A stretch of 64,000 nucleotides of DNA, from contig NZ_FNTJ01000001.1 in assembly GCF_900105185.1 (NCBI RefSeq), positions 2,624,501 to 2,688,500 on the forward strand. The letters run 5' to 3'. Made by a program: the position numbers and the translations under genes. Positions 6,933 to 16,316 of the stretch are shown here, in pieces (position 1 is the first letter of the stretch; every line of letters starts with the position of its first letter). This DNA is from Pseudomonas saponiphila. GTDB lineage: Bacteria > Pseudomonadota > Gammaproteobacteria > Pseudomonadales > Pseudomonadaceae. Under the pieces are notes generated by a model. That model was given only the letters and a program-made list of their open reading frames with translations, ran no database searches and was not told where the DNA came from.

Positions 6933-9900
6933 GCCAGGCGGTGGCGACACTGATCGAGCATTGGGAGCAGCGCGGCGTCCATCTCTACGAAGAGGCCGGG
7001 CGCCTGCGCTATCGCTGCGACGAGGCCGGGCTGCCCGCGGACATCCGGCACAGCGTCGGCCAGGAAAAGCACCGTCTGCTGGATTACCTGGCGCCGCCCG
7101 ACCCGCTGGCGGCACCCTTGGCCGGCCTGCGCCAGGCCTACTGGCTGGGGGAGCACTCGGCCTTCAGCCAGGGCAGCGCCGCCTACCTGCACCTGGTGTA
7201 TGCCGGTGCCGTGCCGACGGCGGCACAGCTGCAGAGCGCCCTGGCGCGGATGCTGGTCCGGCATCCGGTCCTGGGCTACACCCTGGACGCCCATTCACCG
7301 CGCTTCAAGCCCCTGGCCGCGGGGTTGCCGAGCGTCGAGCAACAGCCCGCGCTGGCCGGTGCGCGGGCGCGGCATTGCGCCTCCCTGGCGGACAGCGCCA
7401 TGCCCATTGCGCCCCTGGCCGCGGAACAGCCGCTGCTGCGCCTGGTACTGGTGGAGGACCACGAGGAGCGCTGCCTGCATGTGGTCTACCGGCTGGCGTT
7501 GTTCGATGCGCCGGCGGTGCAGATCTTCATCAACGACCTGCTGGCACTGGTGACGCAGGAGGCCGACGGCGCGCTCCCCGGCTATGCCCCGGCGGCGCTC
7601 GCGGCCTTGAGCCGCGACCGGCGTCTGGCGCGTTTCAAGGCCCGCCACTACTGGCAGCGCAAGATTCCCCAACTGGCCGCCGGCCCCGATCTGCCCCTGG
7701 CCCGGCGCAGCCCCGGAACGCCGACGGCGCCGCGTTTCATCGAGCACCGGCGGATCCTGGGCCCGCAGCTGCAACAGGCCCTGGAGGCCGCGGCAAGACG
7801 CCATCAGGTGTCGCTCAACGCCACCTTGCTGACCCTGTTCCTGCAGACCCTGGCGCGCTGGTCGGGCAAGGCCTCGGTAACCTGCAGCGTCATGTACAAC
7901 ACCCGGGCACAGCTCGAACCGGCGCTGGCTTCGACCCTCGGCAACCAGGCCGACACCCTGTTGCTTGACCTGCCGCCCCAGCCTCTGGCGTTCGCCGCCT
8001 GTGCCCGGCAGGTCCAACAGGATCTGTACGCGGCGCTGCAGCATGGCGCCTACGACGGCGTGTCGGTGGTCCGCCAGTGGATCCGCGAGCACGACCAGCG
8101 GGCCAGCAGCGCCGAGCCGCCGATGCCCTATGTGTTCTCCTCGTTGCTGGAGATGGACCTGCCGGCCGCGCCCCTGCAGCAGACCGACCACGCGATGATG
8201 ACGCCGCAGATCTGGATCGACGCCCAGGCCTTCGCCAGCGCCGACGGCCTGTGCCTGTCCTGGGACGAGCGCGAGGGGCTGTTCGAAACCGGGCTGATTG
8301 CCCAGGCCTTCGAGCATTTTCATGGCGCCCTGGAGCGCCTGGCCCTGCAGCCGCAGAGCTGGGACTTGAGCGAGCTGCCCTTGCCGCAGTCCTTGCTGGA
8401 ACGGGTCGACCGTTTCAACCACTTGCAGCGGCCGCTGTCCGGACAGGCGCTCTATCAGGGGCTGCTGCATCAGGCGGCGCAGCGCCCCGACGCGCCGGCG
8501 GTGTTGAGCGACGATGCCAGCCTGAGCTTTGCCCAGTTGCTGTGTCTGGCCAGTCGCCTGGCCAGCCACCTGAACGAGAACGGAGTCGGGCCCAGCGACC
8601 ATGTGGTGGTGCGTGGCAGTCGTGACATTGGCAACGTGGTGGCGATCTACGCGGTGCTGATGGCCGGTGCCACCTATGTTCCGGTGAGCAAGACTTCGCC
8701 GCCGCGCCGGGTGCATTCGATCATCAATCAGGCCGCGGCCACCACGGTCCTGGGCGATGACGACGGGGACATCGCGGCGATCATCGCTTCGCCGGTGAAC
8801 TGGTCGCTCAACTACCGGCACTGGCTGCAGTCGTCCGAGGCCCGGGGCCCGGCGATCAGCCCGGCCTACCCGGCGGTGGATACGGCCCTGGCCTACATCA
8901 TGTTCACCTCGGGCACCACCGGTACGCCCAAGGGCGTGGCGATCAGCCATCGCGCGGCGCTCAACACCCTGCAGGACTGCCGCGAACGCTTGGCCATCGA
9001 GCCTGCGGACCGCTTGCTCGGGGTCAGTGAGTTCAGCTTCGATCTGTCGGTGTTCGACCTGTTCATGCCGGCCCTGTGCGGCTGTGCGCTGATCCTCGCG
9101 GCCAATGGCCAGCGCAGCACTGATCCGCAAGCCTGGCTCGACGCCGCGCAGCGCCACCGGGCGAGTGTCTGGAACTCGGTTCCGGCGATCATGGAAATGG
9201 CCCTGGGCTACGCCAGGGCCGTGGACCGGCCGGACGCTCTCGCCAGCGTGCGGCTGTGGATGGCCAGCGGCGACTGGATCGCCCTGGGCCTGCCCGAACG
9301 CTTGCGGGAACTGGCCCCGGGCTCGCGCTTCATGGCCCTGGGCGGGGCCACCGAAGCGGCCATCTGGTCCAATTGCTTCGAGGTCCGGCAGGTGGACCGG
9401 CAATGGCCGAGCATTCCCTACGGACGGCCCCTGAGCAATCAGCGTTTCTACATACTCGACGCCTTGGGCCGCCGTTGTCCGCCCGCGGTCAAGGGCATGC
9501 TGTACATCGCCGGCGAAGGCCTGGCCGCCGGTTACATCCACGACCGCCAGCGTACCGACCAGGCGTTCTTCATCGAGCCCGGGTTGCAGCAGCGGGTCTA
9601 CCGTACCGGCGACATGGGCCGCCTGCGCATGGACGGGGAGATCGAGTTCCTCGGCCGCGAGGACCTGCAAGTCAAGCTCAATGGCATGCGTGTGGAACTG
9701 GCGGAAATCGAGGCGGTGCTGGCCCGGGCCCCCGGGGTGCAACAGGCGGCCACCTGCGTCGACGGCAGCGGCGCCCTGTACGGCTTCTTCGTGGCCCGCG
9801 AGCCGCTGCCCAGCGGCGAGTCGGTGCAGGACTTCGCCGCCCAGTACCTCAACCCCTACATGGTGCCGGTGCGCCTGTTCGCCCTGGCGCAGTTGCCGCT

Positions 9901-10927
9901 GACGGCCAATGGCAAGGTCGACCGCGAGGCGCTGCGGGCCTTGCTGCCGGGGCTCTGCGGGCCACAGGCGGCGGCCGCGGATGCAGGCTTCTCGGCGCGC
10001 CGGGAACTGCTGCTGGGCTGCGTGCAGCGGGTCCTGCCGGCGCTGCGCGAGGCCGACGCGTCCTGGTTCGACCAAGGAGCTTCGTCACTGCATGCGGTGC
10101 ACATCCTGTTGGCACTGAACAGCGAACTGGGGCTGGACCTGAGTCTGGCGGACATTTACGCCTACCCCTCGGTCAATGCCTTGCTCGGCTACCTGCAGGG
10201 CGGCGGACAGCGGCCGCGCAATCGGGTGGACTTCTGCGCCCGCGTCGATGACAACCGGCCGCTGCTGGTGCTGGTGCACCCGGTGGGCGGCGCGCTGTCG
10301 TGCTACTGGCCGCTGATCCGCTTGCTGCGCGAGAGCTTCGAGGTGATCGGCCTGTGCGCCGACGCCGGGCAGCGTTTCGACAGCCTCCAGGCCCAGGCCC
10401 GGGAGTACCTCGGACAGCTGCAGGAGCGCCTGCTGGCCGGGCGCCCGGTGGTGGTCGCCGGCTGGTCGTTCGGCGGTGTGCTGGCGGTGGAAATGGCCCG
10501 CCTGCTGAGTGCCGAGGGGCAGGTGCGGCCGGCCCTGGTGACCCTCGACGCGGGCGCGCCGCCGGAGCCGGCGCCGGAGTTGCCGCCCAGCCTGTTGCAG
10601 CAACTGTTCCAGCGCGACCTGGAGCAGTCCGCACGGATCCAGGCCGAGGGCCAGGCGCTGCCGGCCATCGCCGAAAGCGCCTCCCAGGAACGCTTTGCCC
10701 TGTTCTGTCGGCACTACGCGGCCCTGCTGGACTATCGCTACCGGCCGGTGAATTGCCCGAGCTGGCACCTGCGGGCCAGTGTCGAACACCGCTCCAGCGG
10801 CCTGCGGCCCTTGGCCGAGCAAGCCGTGGGCGAGCGCTGCCTGACCCTGACCGCGGATCACTACAGCCTGCTGTCCGGGGCTGCCCTGGAGCAGGTGGTG
10901 CAGTGCCTGATGCAGGCGGCCCGATGA
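6929..10927 (+). CDS. NRPS module: TubC docking - Cy-like - A (Cys-type) - PCP - TE
   Basis: 1332 residues. Residues 1-55 resemble a TubC N-terminal docking domain (HLYEEAGRLRYRC). About 60-490 is a heterocyclisation-type (Cy) domain, but the DxxxxDxxS motif reads Arg188-LALF-Asp193-AP-Ala196, so two of its three key residues are lost. The adenylation domain spans about 500-1010 (FTSGTTGTPKG near 658, YRTGD, catalytic Lys996 in NGKVDR). Its ten-residue code reads D705 L706 F709 N749 M778 S780 L804 I812 W813 K996, very close to the cysteine code DLYNLSLIWK. The PCP serine is in GASSLHAV near 1049, and a type I thioesterase follows with GWSFGG near 1177 and a late ADHYSLL histidine. It should load cysteine, condense it with an upstream carrier-bound acyl group and release the product; ring closure to thiazoline is uncertain. 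Confidence 0.92.
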   Translation: MSQAVATLIEHWEQRGVHLYEEAGRLRYRCDEAGLPADIRHSVGQEKHRLLDYLAPPDPLAAPLAGLRQAYWLGEHSAFSQGSAAYLHLVYAGAVPTAAQLQSALARMLVRHPVLGYTLDAHSPRFKPLAAGLPSVEQQPALAGARARHCASLADSAMPIAPLAAEQPLLRLVLVEDHEERCLHVVYRLALFDAPAVQIFINDLLALVTQEADGALPGYAPAALAALSRDRRLARFKARHYWQRKIPQLAAGPDLPLARRSPGTPTAPRFIEHRRILGPQLQQALEAAARRHQVSLNATLLTLFLQTLARWSGKASVTCSVMYNTRAQLEPALASTLGNQADTLLLDLPPQPLAFAACARQVQQDLYAALQHGAYDGVSVVRQWIREHDQRASSAEPPMPYVFSSLLEMDLPAAPLQQTDHAMMTPQIWIDAQAFASADGLCLSWDEREGLFETGLIAQAFEHFHGALERLALQPQSWDLSELPLPQSLLERVDRFNHLQRPLSGQALYQGLLHQAAQRPDAPAVLSDDASLSFAQLLCLASRLASHLNENGVGPSDHVVVRGSRDIGNVVAIYAVLMAGATYVPVSKTSPPRRVHSIINQAAATTVLGDDDGDIAAIIASPVNWSLNYRHWLQSSEARGPAISPAYPAVDTALAYIMFTSGTTGTPKGVAISHRAALNTLQDCRERLAIEPADRLLGVSEFSFDLSVFDLFMPALCGCALILAANGQRSTDPQAWLDAAQRHRASVWNSVPAIMEMALGYARAVDRPDALASVRLWMASGDWIALGLPERLRELAPGSRFMALGGATEAAIWSNCFEVRQVDRQWPSIPYGRPLSNQRFYILDALGRRCPPAVKGMLYIAGEGLAAGYIHDRQRTDQAFFIEPGLQQRVYRTGDMGRLRMDGEIEFLGREDLQVKLNGMRVELAEIEAVLARAPGVQQAATCVDGSGALYGFFVAREPLPSGESVQDFAAQYLNPYMVPVRLFALAQLPLTANGKVDREALRALLPGLCGPQAAAADAGFSARRELLLGCVQRVLPALREADASWFDQGASSLHAVHILLALNSELGLDLSLADIYAYPSVNALLGYLQGGGQRPRNRVDFCARVDDNRPLLVLVHPVGGALSCYWPLIRLLRESFEVIGLCADAGQRFDSLQAQAREYLGQLQERLLAGRPVVVAGWSFGGVLAVEMARLLSAEGQVRPALVTLDAGAPPEPAPELPPSLLQQLFQRDLEQSARIQAEGQALPAIAESASQERFALFCRHYAALLDYRYRPVNCPSWHLRASVEHRSSGLRPLAEQAVGERCLTLTADHYSLLSGAALEQVVQCLMQAAR

Positions 10928-11052
10928 AACACCGGCGGCAGGGGCATTCAGTGCTGGCGCAAGTACAGCCTTACCGGGAAAATCCACACCGGCTCGCGGC
11001 TGCCCTGCGGCACCACGAGTCGCATAAACAGAGCAATTTAAGGAGTGACACT

Positions 11053-11445
11053 GTGAAGTTTGGATACACGATTGTTTATGTCCCCGATGTCGAAGCCTCG
11101 ATCCGTTTCTTCGAAGACGCCTTCGGCTTCTCCCGGCGCTTTCTCGACGAATCCGGTGATTACGGTGAACTCGACAGTGGCGCCACCACCCTGGCGTTTG
11201 CCAGTCGCGAGCTGGCCCATTCCAACTGCGAAGGCGGCTATCAGTTCTGCAGCCCCCAGCAGCAACCCCTGGGCATCGAGATCGCCCTGGTCACCGACGA
11301 TGTGCCCAAGGCCCATGCCAAGGCCTTGGCCTTCGGCGCCACGGAACATGCGCCAGTGCAGAAAAAGCCCTGGGGGCAGGTGGTTTCCTATGTTCGCTGC
11401 CCGGCCGGGACCCTGGTGGAGCTGTGCACCCCGGTGGGCCAGTGA
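11053..11445 (+). CDS. VOC-superfamily protein, possible resistance or glyoxalase-type enzyme
   Basis: 130 residues if translation starts at GTG 11053, which has AAGGAG seven bases upstream. The same frame is open back to ATG 10924, which overlaps the NRPS stop and would add a basic 43-residue leader; the ribosome site favours the GTG. The fold is the two-repeat VOC pattern: FGYTIVYVPDVEASIRFFED at the start and VRCPAGTLVELCTP at the end, with the final glutamate in a metal-ligand position. Placement directly after the NRPS and the length of about 130 residues recall drug-binding VOC resistance proteins such as MRD of the mitomycin cluster, but a lyase or isomerase role is equally open. Confidence 0.75.
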   Translation: MKFGYTIVYVPDVEASIRFFEDAFGFSRRFLDESGDYGELDSGATTLAFASRELAHSNCEGGYQFCSPQQQPLGIEIALVTDDVPKAHAKALAFGATEHAPVQKKPWGQVVSYVRCPAGTLVELCTPVGQ

Positions 11446-11487
11446 TTGCTCGGTCCGACCCAAGACAGCGGCAGGGAGTGCCCAAGC

Positions 11488-11841
11488 ATGCGTAAAACCG
11501 AAGATGCGGTTCTGACCTTGCTCGAGGACATCGGCAGCACCCACGGCCACCTGCTGCAGGTGGTGCAACGGGTACGCCAGGTGGTGGAGGAGTGCTGTGG
11601 CACGGTCGCCGAATCGGTGAAGTACGGGGGCATCCTGTTTTCCCGTGTCGCGCCGTTCTGCGGGGTCTACGCCTATACCGGACATGTGTCGGTGGAGTTT
11701 GGCCAGGGCTATCTGTTCGAAGACCCGCATCGGGTTCTGGAAGGCTCGGGAAAGTTTCGCCGACATATAAAACTGCTGACACTAGCGGATGTTCAAGACA
11801 AACATCTTGCCGATTATATAAGGCAAGCACTCAATCACTAG
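11488..11841 (+). CDS. DUF1801-family small protein
   Basis: 117 residues with the YdhG/DUF1801 pattern: AESVKYGGILFSRVAPFCGVYAYTGHVSVEFGQG is read as the central sheet of the fold and is followed by a basic RRHIKL segment. The family is widespread and has no assigned biochemical activity. ATG 11488 is preceded by GCAGGGAG. It lies 42 bases after the VOC gene in the same direction and probably ends this transcription sub-block, because a 100-base gap with a perfect hairpin follows. Its role in the cluster is unknown. Confidence 0.7.
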   Translation: MRKTEDAVLTLLEDIGSTHGHLLQVVQRVRQVVEECCGTVAESVKYGGILFSRVAPFCGVYAYTGHVSVEFGQGYLFEDPHRVLEGSGKFRRHIKLLTLADVQDKHLADYIRQALNH

Positions 11842-11878
11842 TTCCTTGAACTGAACACTTAACTAACGGTTGTTTCCT

Positions 11879-11899
11879 GCGGGGGATTCTATCCCCCGC
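11879..11899 (+). repeat. Perfect GC-rich inverted repeat between operon parts
   Basis: Nine-base arms (GCGGGGGAT and ATCCCCCGC) are separated by TCT, in the 100-base gap between the DUF1801 and methyltransferase genes. It would form a stable RNA hairpin, but no T-run follows on either strand, so it is more likely an mRNA stabiliser, processing site or attenuator-like structure than an intrinsic terminator. Confidence 0.5.
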
Positions 11900-11941
11900 A
11901 CGGGACCTTATTGCCCAAAAAAACACAGAGTGGAACAGCAC

Positions 11942-12682
11942 ATGAGCGATGCCAGCACCTACGGCGAAACCCTGGCCGATATCTATGACGATCTGTATGG
12001 CGAGGCGCCGGCCAATGCCATCGAAGTGCTGGTGGCCATGGCCGGCACCCGCGAGCCGGTCCTGGAACTGGGCATCGGCACCGGGCGCTTTGCCTTGCCG
12101 ATGCGCGAGCGCGGGGTCCAGGTGCATGGCGTCGATGCTTCGCCGTCGATGCTGGAGAAACTGCGGGCCAAGCCCGGCGGCGCCGAGCTGCCACTGACCC
12201 AGGCCGACTTCGCCACCCTCGAAGGGGTCCGCGGCGGACCTTTCAGCCTGGCCTTCTGCACCTTCAGCTCGTTGTTCCTGCTGCCGTCCCAGGCCGCCCA
12301 GGTCAGCTGTTTCAAGGCCACCAGCGGCTTGCTCAAGGAACACGGACGGCTGGTGATCGAAACCTTCTACCCGGACCTGTCGCGCTACGCCAAGGACCAG
12401 CCGGTGTACGTCGGTGGCCTGGAGCGCAACGAGGTGCTGCTGGAAGCCTCGCGCCTGGACCCGGTGGCCCAGCGGGTCAGCTGTCGCTTTATCCGCCTGC
12501 AGGCGCAGGGCATGCGGGTGATTCCGGTGGAGCTGCGCTACGCCTGGCCGGCCGAGCTGGACCTGATGGCCGAACTGGCCGGCATGCGTCTGCTGGAGCG
12601 TTGGTCGAGCTGGGACAAGACGCCCTTCGTCGAGGGTTCGTTCAAACATATATCCGTCTATGAAAAGTTGCCGCAGGCCTGA
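11942..12682 (+). CDS. Class I SAM-dependent methyltransferase
   Basis: 246 residues. SAM-binding motif I is intact, VLELGIGTGRFALPM (residues about 37-51), followed by VHGVDASPSMLEKLR with the acidic ribose-binding residue, and a later LVIETFYPDL strand. This is the UbiE/methyltransf_25-like group acting on small molecules. The start ATG 11942 follows a GGAACAGCAC stretch; the upstream ATG at 11870 would read through the hairpin and is unlikely. It is probably a tailoring O- or N-methyltransferase, and the only clearly competent methyltransferase in the visible cluster. Confidence 0.85.
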   Translation: MSDASTYGETLADIYDDLYGEAPANAIEVLVAMAGTREPVLELGIGTGRFALPMRERGVQVHGVDASPSMLEKLRAKPGGAELPLTQADFATLEGVRGGPFSLAFCTFSSLFLLPSQAAQVSCFKATSGLLKEHGRLVIETFYPDLSRYAKDQPVYVGGLERNEVLLEASRLDPVAQRVSCRFIRLQAQGMRVIPVELRYAWPAELDLMAELAGMRLLERWSSWDKTPFVEGSFKHISVYEKLPQA

Positions 12683-12706
12683 ACTTATTGAACTTCGGAG
12701 TTGCTC

Positions 12707-13327
12707 ATGGATGTTTCGCAAGTTGCAACTAACGCAAGCCGCAAACAACCTTCGGCCCGGGAACTCATGTTGGCCGGTGAATGGTTCTGCACCCCTGATA
12801 TGGAACTGGCACGGATGCGCATGCGTGCCCAGGAGTTGCAGCGGCTCTACAACAACTGTTCGCCGCTGGATATCAAGCAACAACAAGCCTTGCTGGCCCG
12901 GCTGCTCAAGCGAGTGGGGCGCAACAGTTGGGTGGAAGCCAACTTCCATTGCGACTACGGCGTGCATATCGAGATCGGCGACGAGGTGTTCATCAACATG
13001 AACTGCACCTTTGTCGACGGCAACCGGATCGTCCTTGGCGACCGGGTCTACCTCTCGCCCAACGTGCAACTGATGACCACCCGCCACCCGCTGCAGCCCG
13101 AGGCGCGCACGGTGCTGGTCGATGGCCGGCGCAAATGCGTGCAGCGCGCGGCGCCGATCGTCCTGGGCAACGACGTCTGGGTCGGTGCCGGCGCCGTGCT
13201 GCTGGGAGGTGTGGAGGTGGGTGACAACAGCGTGATCGGCGCCGGCAGCGTGGTCACCCGTTCGATTCCCCCCGGTGTGCTGGCGGCGGGCAACCCCTGC
13301 CGAATCATTCGCTCGGTCTATGAGTGA
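12707..13327 (+). CDS. Left-handed beta-helix acyltransferase (maltose O-acetyltransferase family)
   Basis: 206 residues. The N-terminal part (MLAGEWFCTPDMELARMR and later LYNN) is the Mac domain of maltose/galactoside acetyltransferases (LacA, Maa, NodL). It is followed by hexapeptide repeats, and the C-terminal GAGSVVTRSIPPGVLAAGNP is diagnostic. The catalytic histidine is probably in LMTTRHPLQP. It would acetylate a sugar hydroxyl or an amine from acetyl-CoA. Next to glycosyltransferases and an amino-sugar deacetylase it may decorate or protect a sugar, for example as a self-resistance acetylation (inference). An upstream TTG at 12701 is a weaker start. Confidence 0.85.
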   Translation: MDVSQVATNASRKQPSARELMLAGEWFCTPDMELARMRMRAQELQRLYNNCSPLDIKQQQALLARLLKRVGRNSWVEANFHCDYGVHIEIGDEVFINMNCTFVDGNRIVLGDRVYLSPNVQLMTTRHPLQPEARTVLVDGRRKCVQRAAPIVLGNDVWVGAGAVLLGGVEVGDNSVIGAGSVVTRSIPPGVLAAGNPCRIIRSVYE

Positions 13328-13344
13328 CCCCATTGGATGTGCCT

Positions 13345-13962
13345 ATGAGAGACGTGACAGTGAATAGCTATGACATGAGCAAGGGCGACACCGGCGGCAG
13401 GGCCCGCGGTGGCGCAACGGCGCTGGCCCACGGGCCGCTGTGCGTCTGGTTCACCGGCCTGTCCGGTGCCGGCAAGTCGACCCTGGCCAGGGCCCTGGAG
13501 GCCCGGCTCGAAGCGCTGGGGGCGCGGGTCAGGGTGCTCGATGGCGACGATCTGCGCAGTGGCTTGAACAGCGACCTGAAGTTCTCCGCCGCCGACCGCA
13601 AGGAAAACGTCCGCCGCCTGGGGGAGGTCGCCCGGCTGTTCTACGACAGTGGCTACATCGTGCTGGTCAGCGCCATTTCGCCCTTTATCGAGGATCGCCA
13701 GCGGGCACGGGCGCTGTTTCCTGGCGGGCACTTCCTTGAAGTGCACGTGGCCACCGCCCTGGCGCTGTGCGAGTCCCGCGACCCCAAGGGCCTGTATGCC
13801 CGGGCCCGCAGCGGCCAGCTGGCGCAGTTCACCGGGATCGACAGCGCCTATGAGCCGCCGCCGGCCTGCGAGTGCCAGATCGAGACGGCCGGACGCAGCG
13901 TCGAGGAGGGCGTCGCCCAGCTGCTTGAGCTGATCGGCACCGGTCCTAGAGGGCGCCGCTGA
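13345..13962 (+). CDS. cysC: Adenylylsulfate (APS) kinase
   Basis: 205 residues. The P-loop GLSGAGKST is at 38-46, followed by LDGDDLRSGL and SAADRKENVRRLGEVARL, which are characteristic of CysC, and ISPFIEDRQRAR and ECQIETAGRSVEEG near the end. It phosphorylates APS to PAPS. In Pseudomonas the primary-metabolism kinase is usually part of CysNC, so a stand-alone copy inside a biosynthetic cluster suggests a dedicated PAPS supply for the sulfotransferase at 4905-5549. The start is uncertain: GTG 13324, ATG 13345 and ATG 13375 are all in frame without a strong ribosome site. The stop overlaps the transporter start (TGATG). Confidence 0.92.
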   Translation: MRDVTVNSYDMSKGDTGGRARGGATALAHGPLCVWFTGLSGAGKSTLARALEARLEALGARVRVLDGDDLRSGLNSDLKFSAADRKENVRRLGEVARLFYDSGYIVLVSAISPFIEDRQRARALFPGGHFLEVHVATALALCESRDPKGLYARARSGQLAQFTGIDSAYEPPPACECQIETAGRSVEEGVAQLLELIGTGPRGRR

Positions 13963-16286
13963 TGGCCACTTCAACCTTCGAGCGCTGGCTCAAGCGTTAC
14001 CGCTTCTGGCTGTTCACCCTGACGCTGATCCTGGTGGCGGTGCTGTCCTGGGGGATGACCTCGATCCGCTTCGCCGCCGACTACCGGGCGTTCTTTCCCG
14101 AGGGCGAAAAGACCGTCGAGCAACTGGATGCGCTGCATCGCCAGTTCGGCAAGTCCGACACCCTGCTGTTCGTGATCAAGAACCCCAAGGGCACGATGTT
14201 CACCCGTGCCTACCTGGAACAGCTGCATGAGCTGACCCAGCGCGCCTGGCACATTCCCCACGCCTATCGGGTCGACTCGGTGACCAACTTCCAGCACGTG
14301 TTCGCCGAGGACGACACGGTGCACGTCGAGGCCCTGGTGCGCGAACCGGCGGACCTGACACCGGCGCATATCCAGCTGATGGAGCGCCTGGGACGCAATG
14401 ACATCGAACTGGTCAAGCGCCTGGTGTCCAGTGATGGGCAGACCGTGGGCGTGCTGGTGACCCTGCAGTTTCCGCCCCAGACCCTGGACGCGGCGCTCGC
14501 CGCCACCGCCGAAGGCCAGCGCCTGCTGGATGACTTCGCGCGCAATAACCCCGGGCTGCAAGTGCACCTGACCGGGCTGGCCGCGGTGGAGGCGGCTTAC
14601 CCGCAAGCCGCGCAGCAGGACATGGCGGTGCTGACCCCGCTGATGTACCTGATCATTCTCCTGGCCAGCGTGCTGATGCTGCGCAGCCTCGGTGCGCTGC
14701 TGGTGGTGTTGATCGCCATCAGCCTGGCCACCGCCGCGACCCTGGGCGCCAGCGGCTGGCTGGGGTTCGAGGCGACCGCGCTGACCGGGCTGCTGCCGAC
14801 CATCGTGCTGGCCACCTCGGTGGCGGAGATCATGCACGTGCTGTCGGCGGCGCGGCAGATGAGCGGCCAGTACGGCGAGCGCCGGGTGGACCTGGCCTGT
14901 GCGGCGATCAAGGACACCATCAAGCCCATCGCCATCGGCACCGCGACCAATGCCGTGGGCTTCTACAGCCTGGTGTTCGCCGCGTCGCCGCCCTACAAGG
15001 AGTTCGGCGTGCTGGCCGCGATCGGCGCGGTGATGGCGCTGCTGGTGACTCTCTCGGTGGCCGCGGTGCTGATTCCGCTGCTGCGCCTCAAGCCGCTGGA
15101 AGGCGCGGCCAGCCGCCGCTACTCGGCGTACATGGAGCCGTTGCTGCGCTACCCGAAACTCTGCCTGCTGGGCTTCGTGGTGCTGTTCGTGCTGGCGATC
15201 GAGCCGGCGCGCCACAACCTGATCAATGACCGGATCGTCGAGAACTTCGACACCAGCATCCCGGTGCGCAATGCCACCGAGTTCGCCATGGACAACCTGT
15301 CCGGCATCTATCGCCTGGAGTACGTCGCCACCTCCAGCAAGGGCGATATCTCCGATCCGGCCTTTCTGCAGGAGCTGGATCGCTTCGCCCAATGGCTCAG
15401 GACCCAGCCGGAGGTCGATTCGGTGACCACCCTCGGCGATGCCCTGAAGAAGCTCAACCAGACCATGAACGGCGGTCGGCCCGAGGACTACCGCTTGCCG
15501 GTGGACCCGGCGCTGGCGGCGCAGATGCTGCTGGTCTACGAGATGTCGCTGCCCTTCGGCCTGGACCTGGGCAGCCAGATCAACATCGACAAGTCGGCCA
15601 CGCGCCTGGTGGTGACCCTGACCCGGCTCGACACCCAGCAGATCCGCGACATCAAGCAGCGCGCCGATGACTGGTGGCAGGCCAATGCCCGGCGCAGCGC
15701 GCTGATCCCGGGCCTGGGCACGGGGGAGGCGGTGGTGTTCGCCAACCTGACCCACATCAGCATCGAGTACATGGTCAACGGCCTGCTGTTCGAGTTGCTG
15801 ACCATCACCCTGATGGTGGCGTTCTTCCTGCGCAACGCCGGGCTGGGGCTGATCAGCGTGCTGCCCAACATCTTTCCGTTCTTCATCATGTTCGGCCTCT
15901 GGGGCCTGTGGCGCGGCGAGATCAACACCGCGGCGATCAACGTCTGCGTGGTGGTCTACGGCCTGATCGTCGAGGCCACGATCCACATCATGAGCCACTA
16001 CAAGGGGCTGCGCCTGGAGCAGGGGCATTCGCCCCGGGAAGCCCTGCGCCTGACCTACCAGCATGTGCTGCCCTCGGTGTTCGCCAACTCGGTGATCCTC
16101 GCCTCGGGCTTCATGGTGATGACCCTCTCGCCGTTTTCCATGAACGCCGACTTCGGCCTGCTGGCGGTGATCGCGATCTTCCTCGGACTGATCTTCGACG
16201 CCCTGTGCCTGCCCCTGGTGCTGCTGACCTTCGACCGCTTCCTGTGGGGCCGTGCCGCCACTCGGCTGGCGCCCCGCGAAGCCTGA
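13962..16286 (+). CDS. RND/MMPL-family transporter
   Basis: 774 residues, a size typical of MMPL-type exporters. One N-terminal membrane helix (residues about 14-34) precedes a periplasmic domain, then a block of five or six helices from about 220 with the family-typical LATSVAEIMHVLSAARQM, a second periplasmic loop and a second helix block (GLLFELLTITLMVAFFL onward). This internal duplication matches the sterol-sensing/MMPL fold. With the two following genes (LolA-like periplasmic protein and outer-membrane barrel) it forms a likely envelope-spanning export or lipid-trafficking route for the product. Drug efflux cannot be separated from lipid transport by sequence. Confidence 0.9.
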   Translation: MATSTFERWLKRYRFWLFTLTLILVAVLSWGMTSIRFAADYRAFFPEGEKTVEQLDALHRQFGKSDTLLFVIKNPKGTMFTRAYLEQLHELTQRAWHIPHAYRVDSVTNFQHVFAEDDTVHVEALVREPADLTPAHIQLMERLGRNDIELVKRLVSSDGQTVGVLVTLQFPPQTLDAALAATAEGQRLLDDFARNNPGLQVHLTGLAAVEAAYPQAAQQDMAVLTPLMYLIILLASVLMLRSLGALLVVLIAISLATAATLGASGWLGFEATALTGLLPTIVLATSVAEIMHVLSAARQMSGQYGERRVDLACAAIKDTIKPIAIGTATNAVGFYSLVFAASPPYKEFGVLAAIGAVMALLVTLSVAAVLIPLLRLKPLEGAASRRYSAYMEPLLRYPKLCLLGFVVLFVLAIEPARHNLINDRIVENFDTSIPVRNATEFAMDNLSGIYRLEYVATSSKGDISDPAFLQELDRFAQWLRTQPEVDSVTTLGDALKKLNQTMNGGRPEDYRLPVDPALAAQMLLVYEMSLPFGLDLGSQINIDKSATRLVVTLTRLDTQQIRDIKQRADDWWQANARRSALIPGLGTGEAVVFANLTHISIEYMVNGLLFELLTITLMVAFFLRNAGLGLISVLPNIFPFFIMFGLWGLWRGEINTAAINVCVVVYGLIVEATIHIMSHYKGLRLEQGHSPREALRLTYQHVLPSVFANSVILASGFMVMTLSPFSMNADFGLLAVIAIFLGLIFDALCLPLVLLTFDRFLWGRAATRLAPREA

Positions 16287-16316
16287 CCCGACCCTCATTC
16301 AGACAAGGACTCGACC

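Noticed and set aside
11879..11899. GC hairpin as intrinsic terminator
   Set aside because: No T-run follows on either strand, so it is listed only as an inverted repeat.
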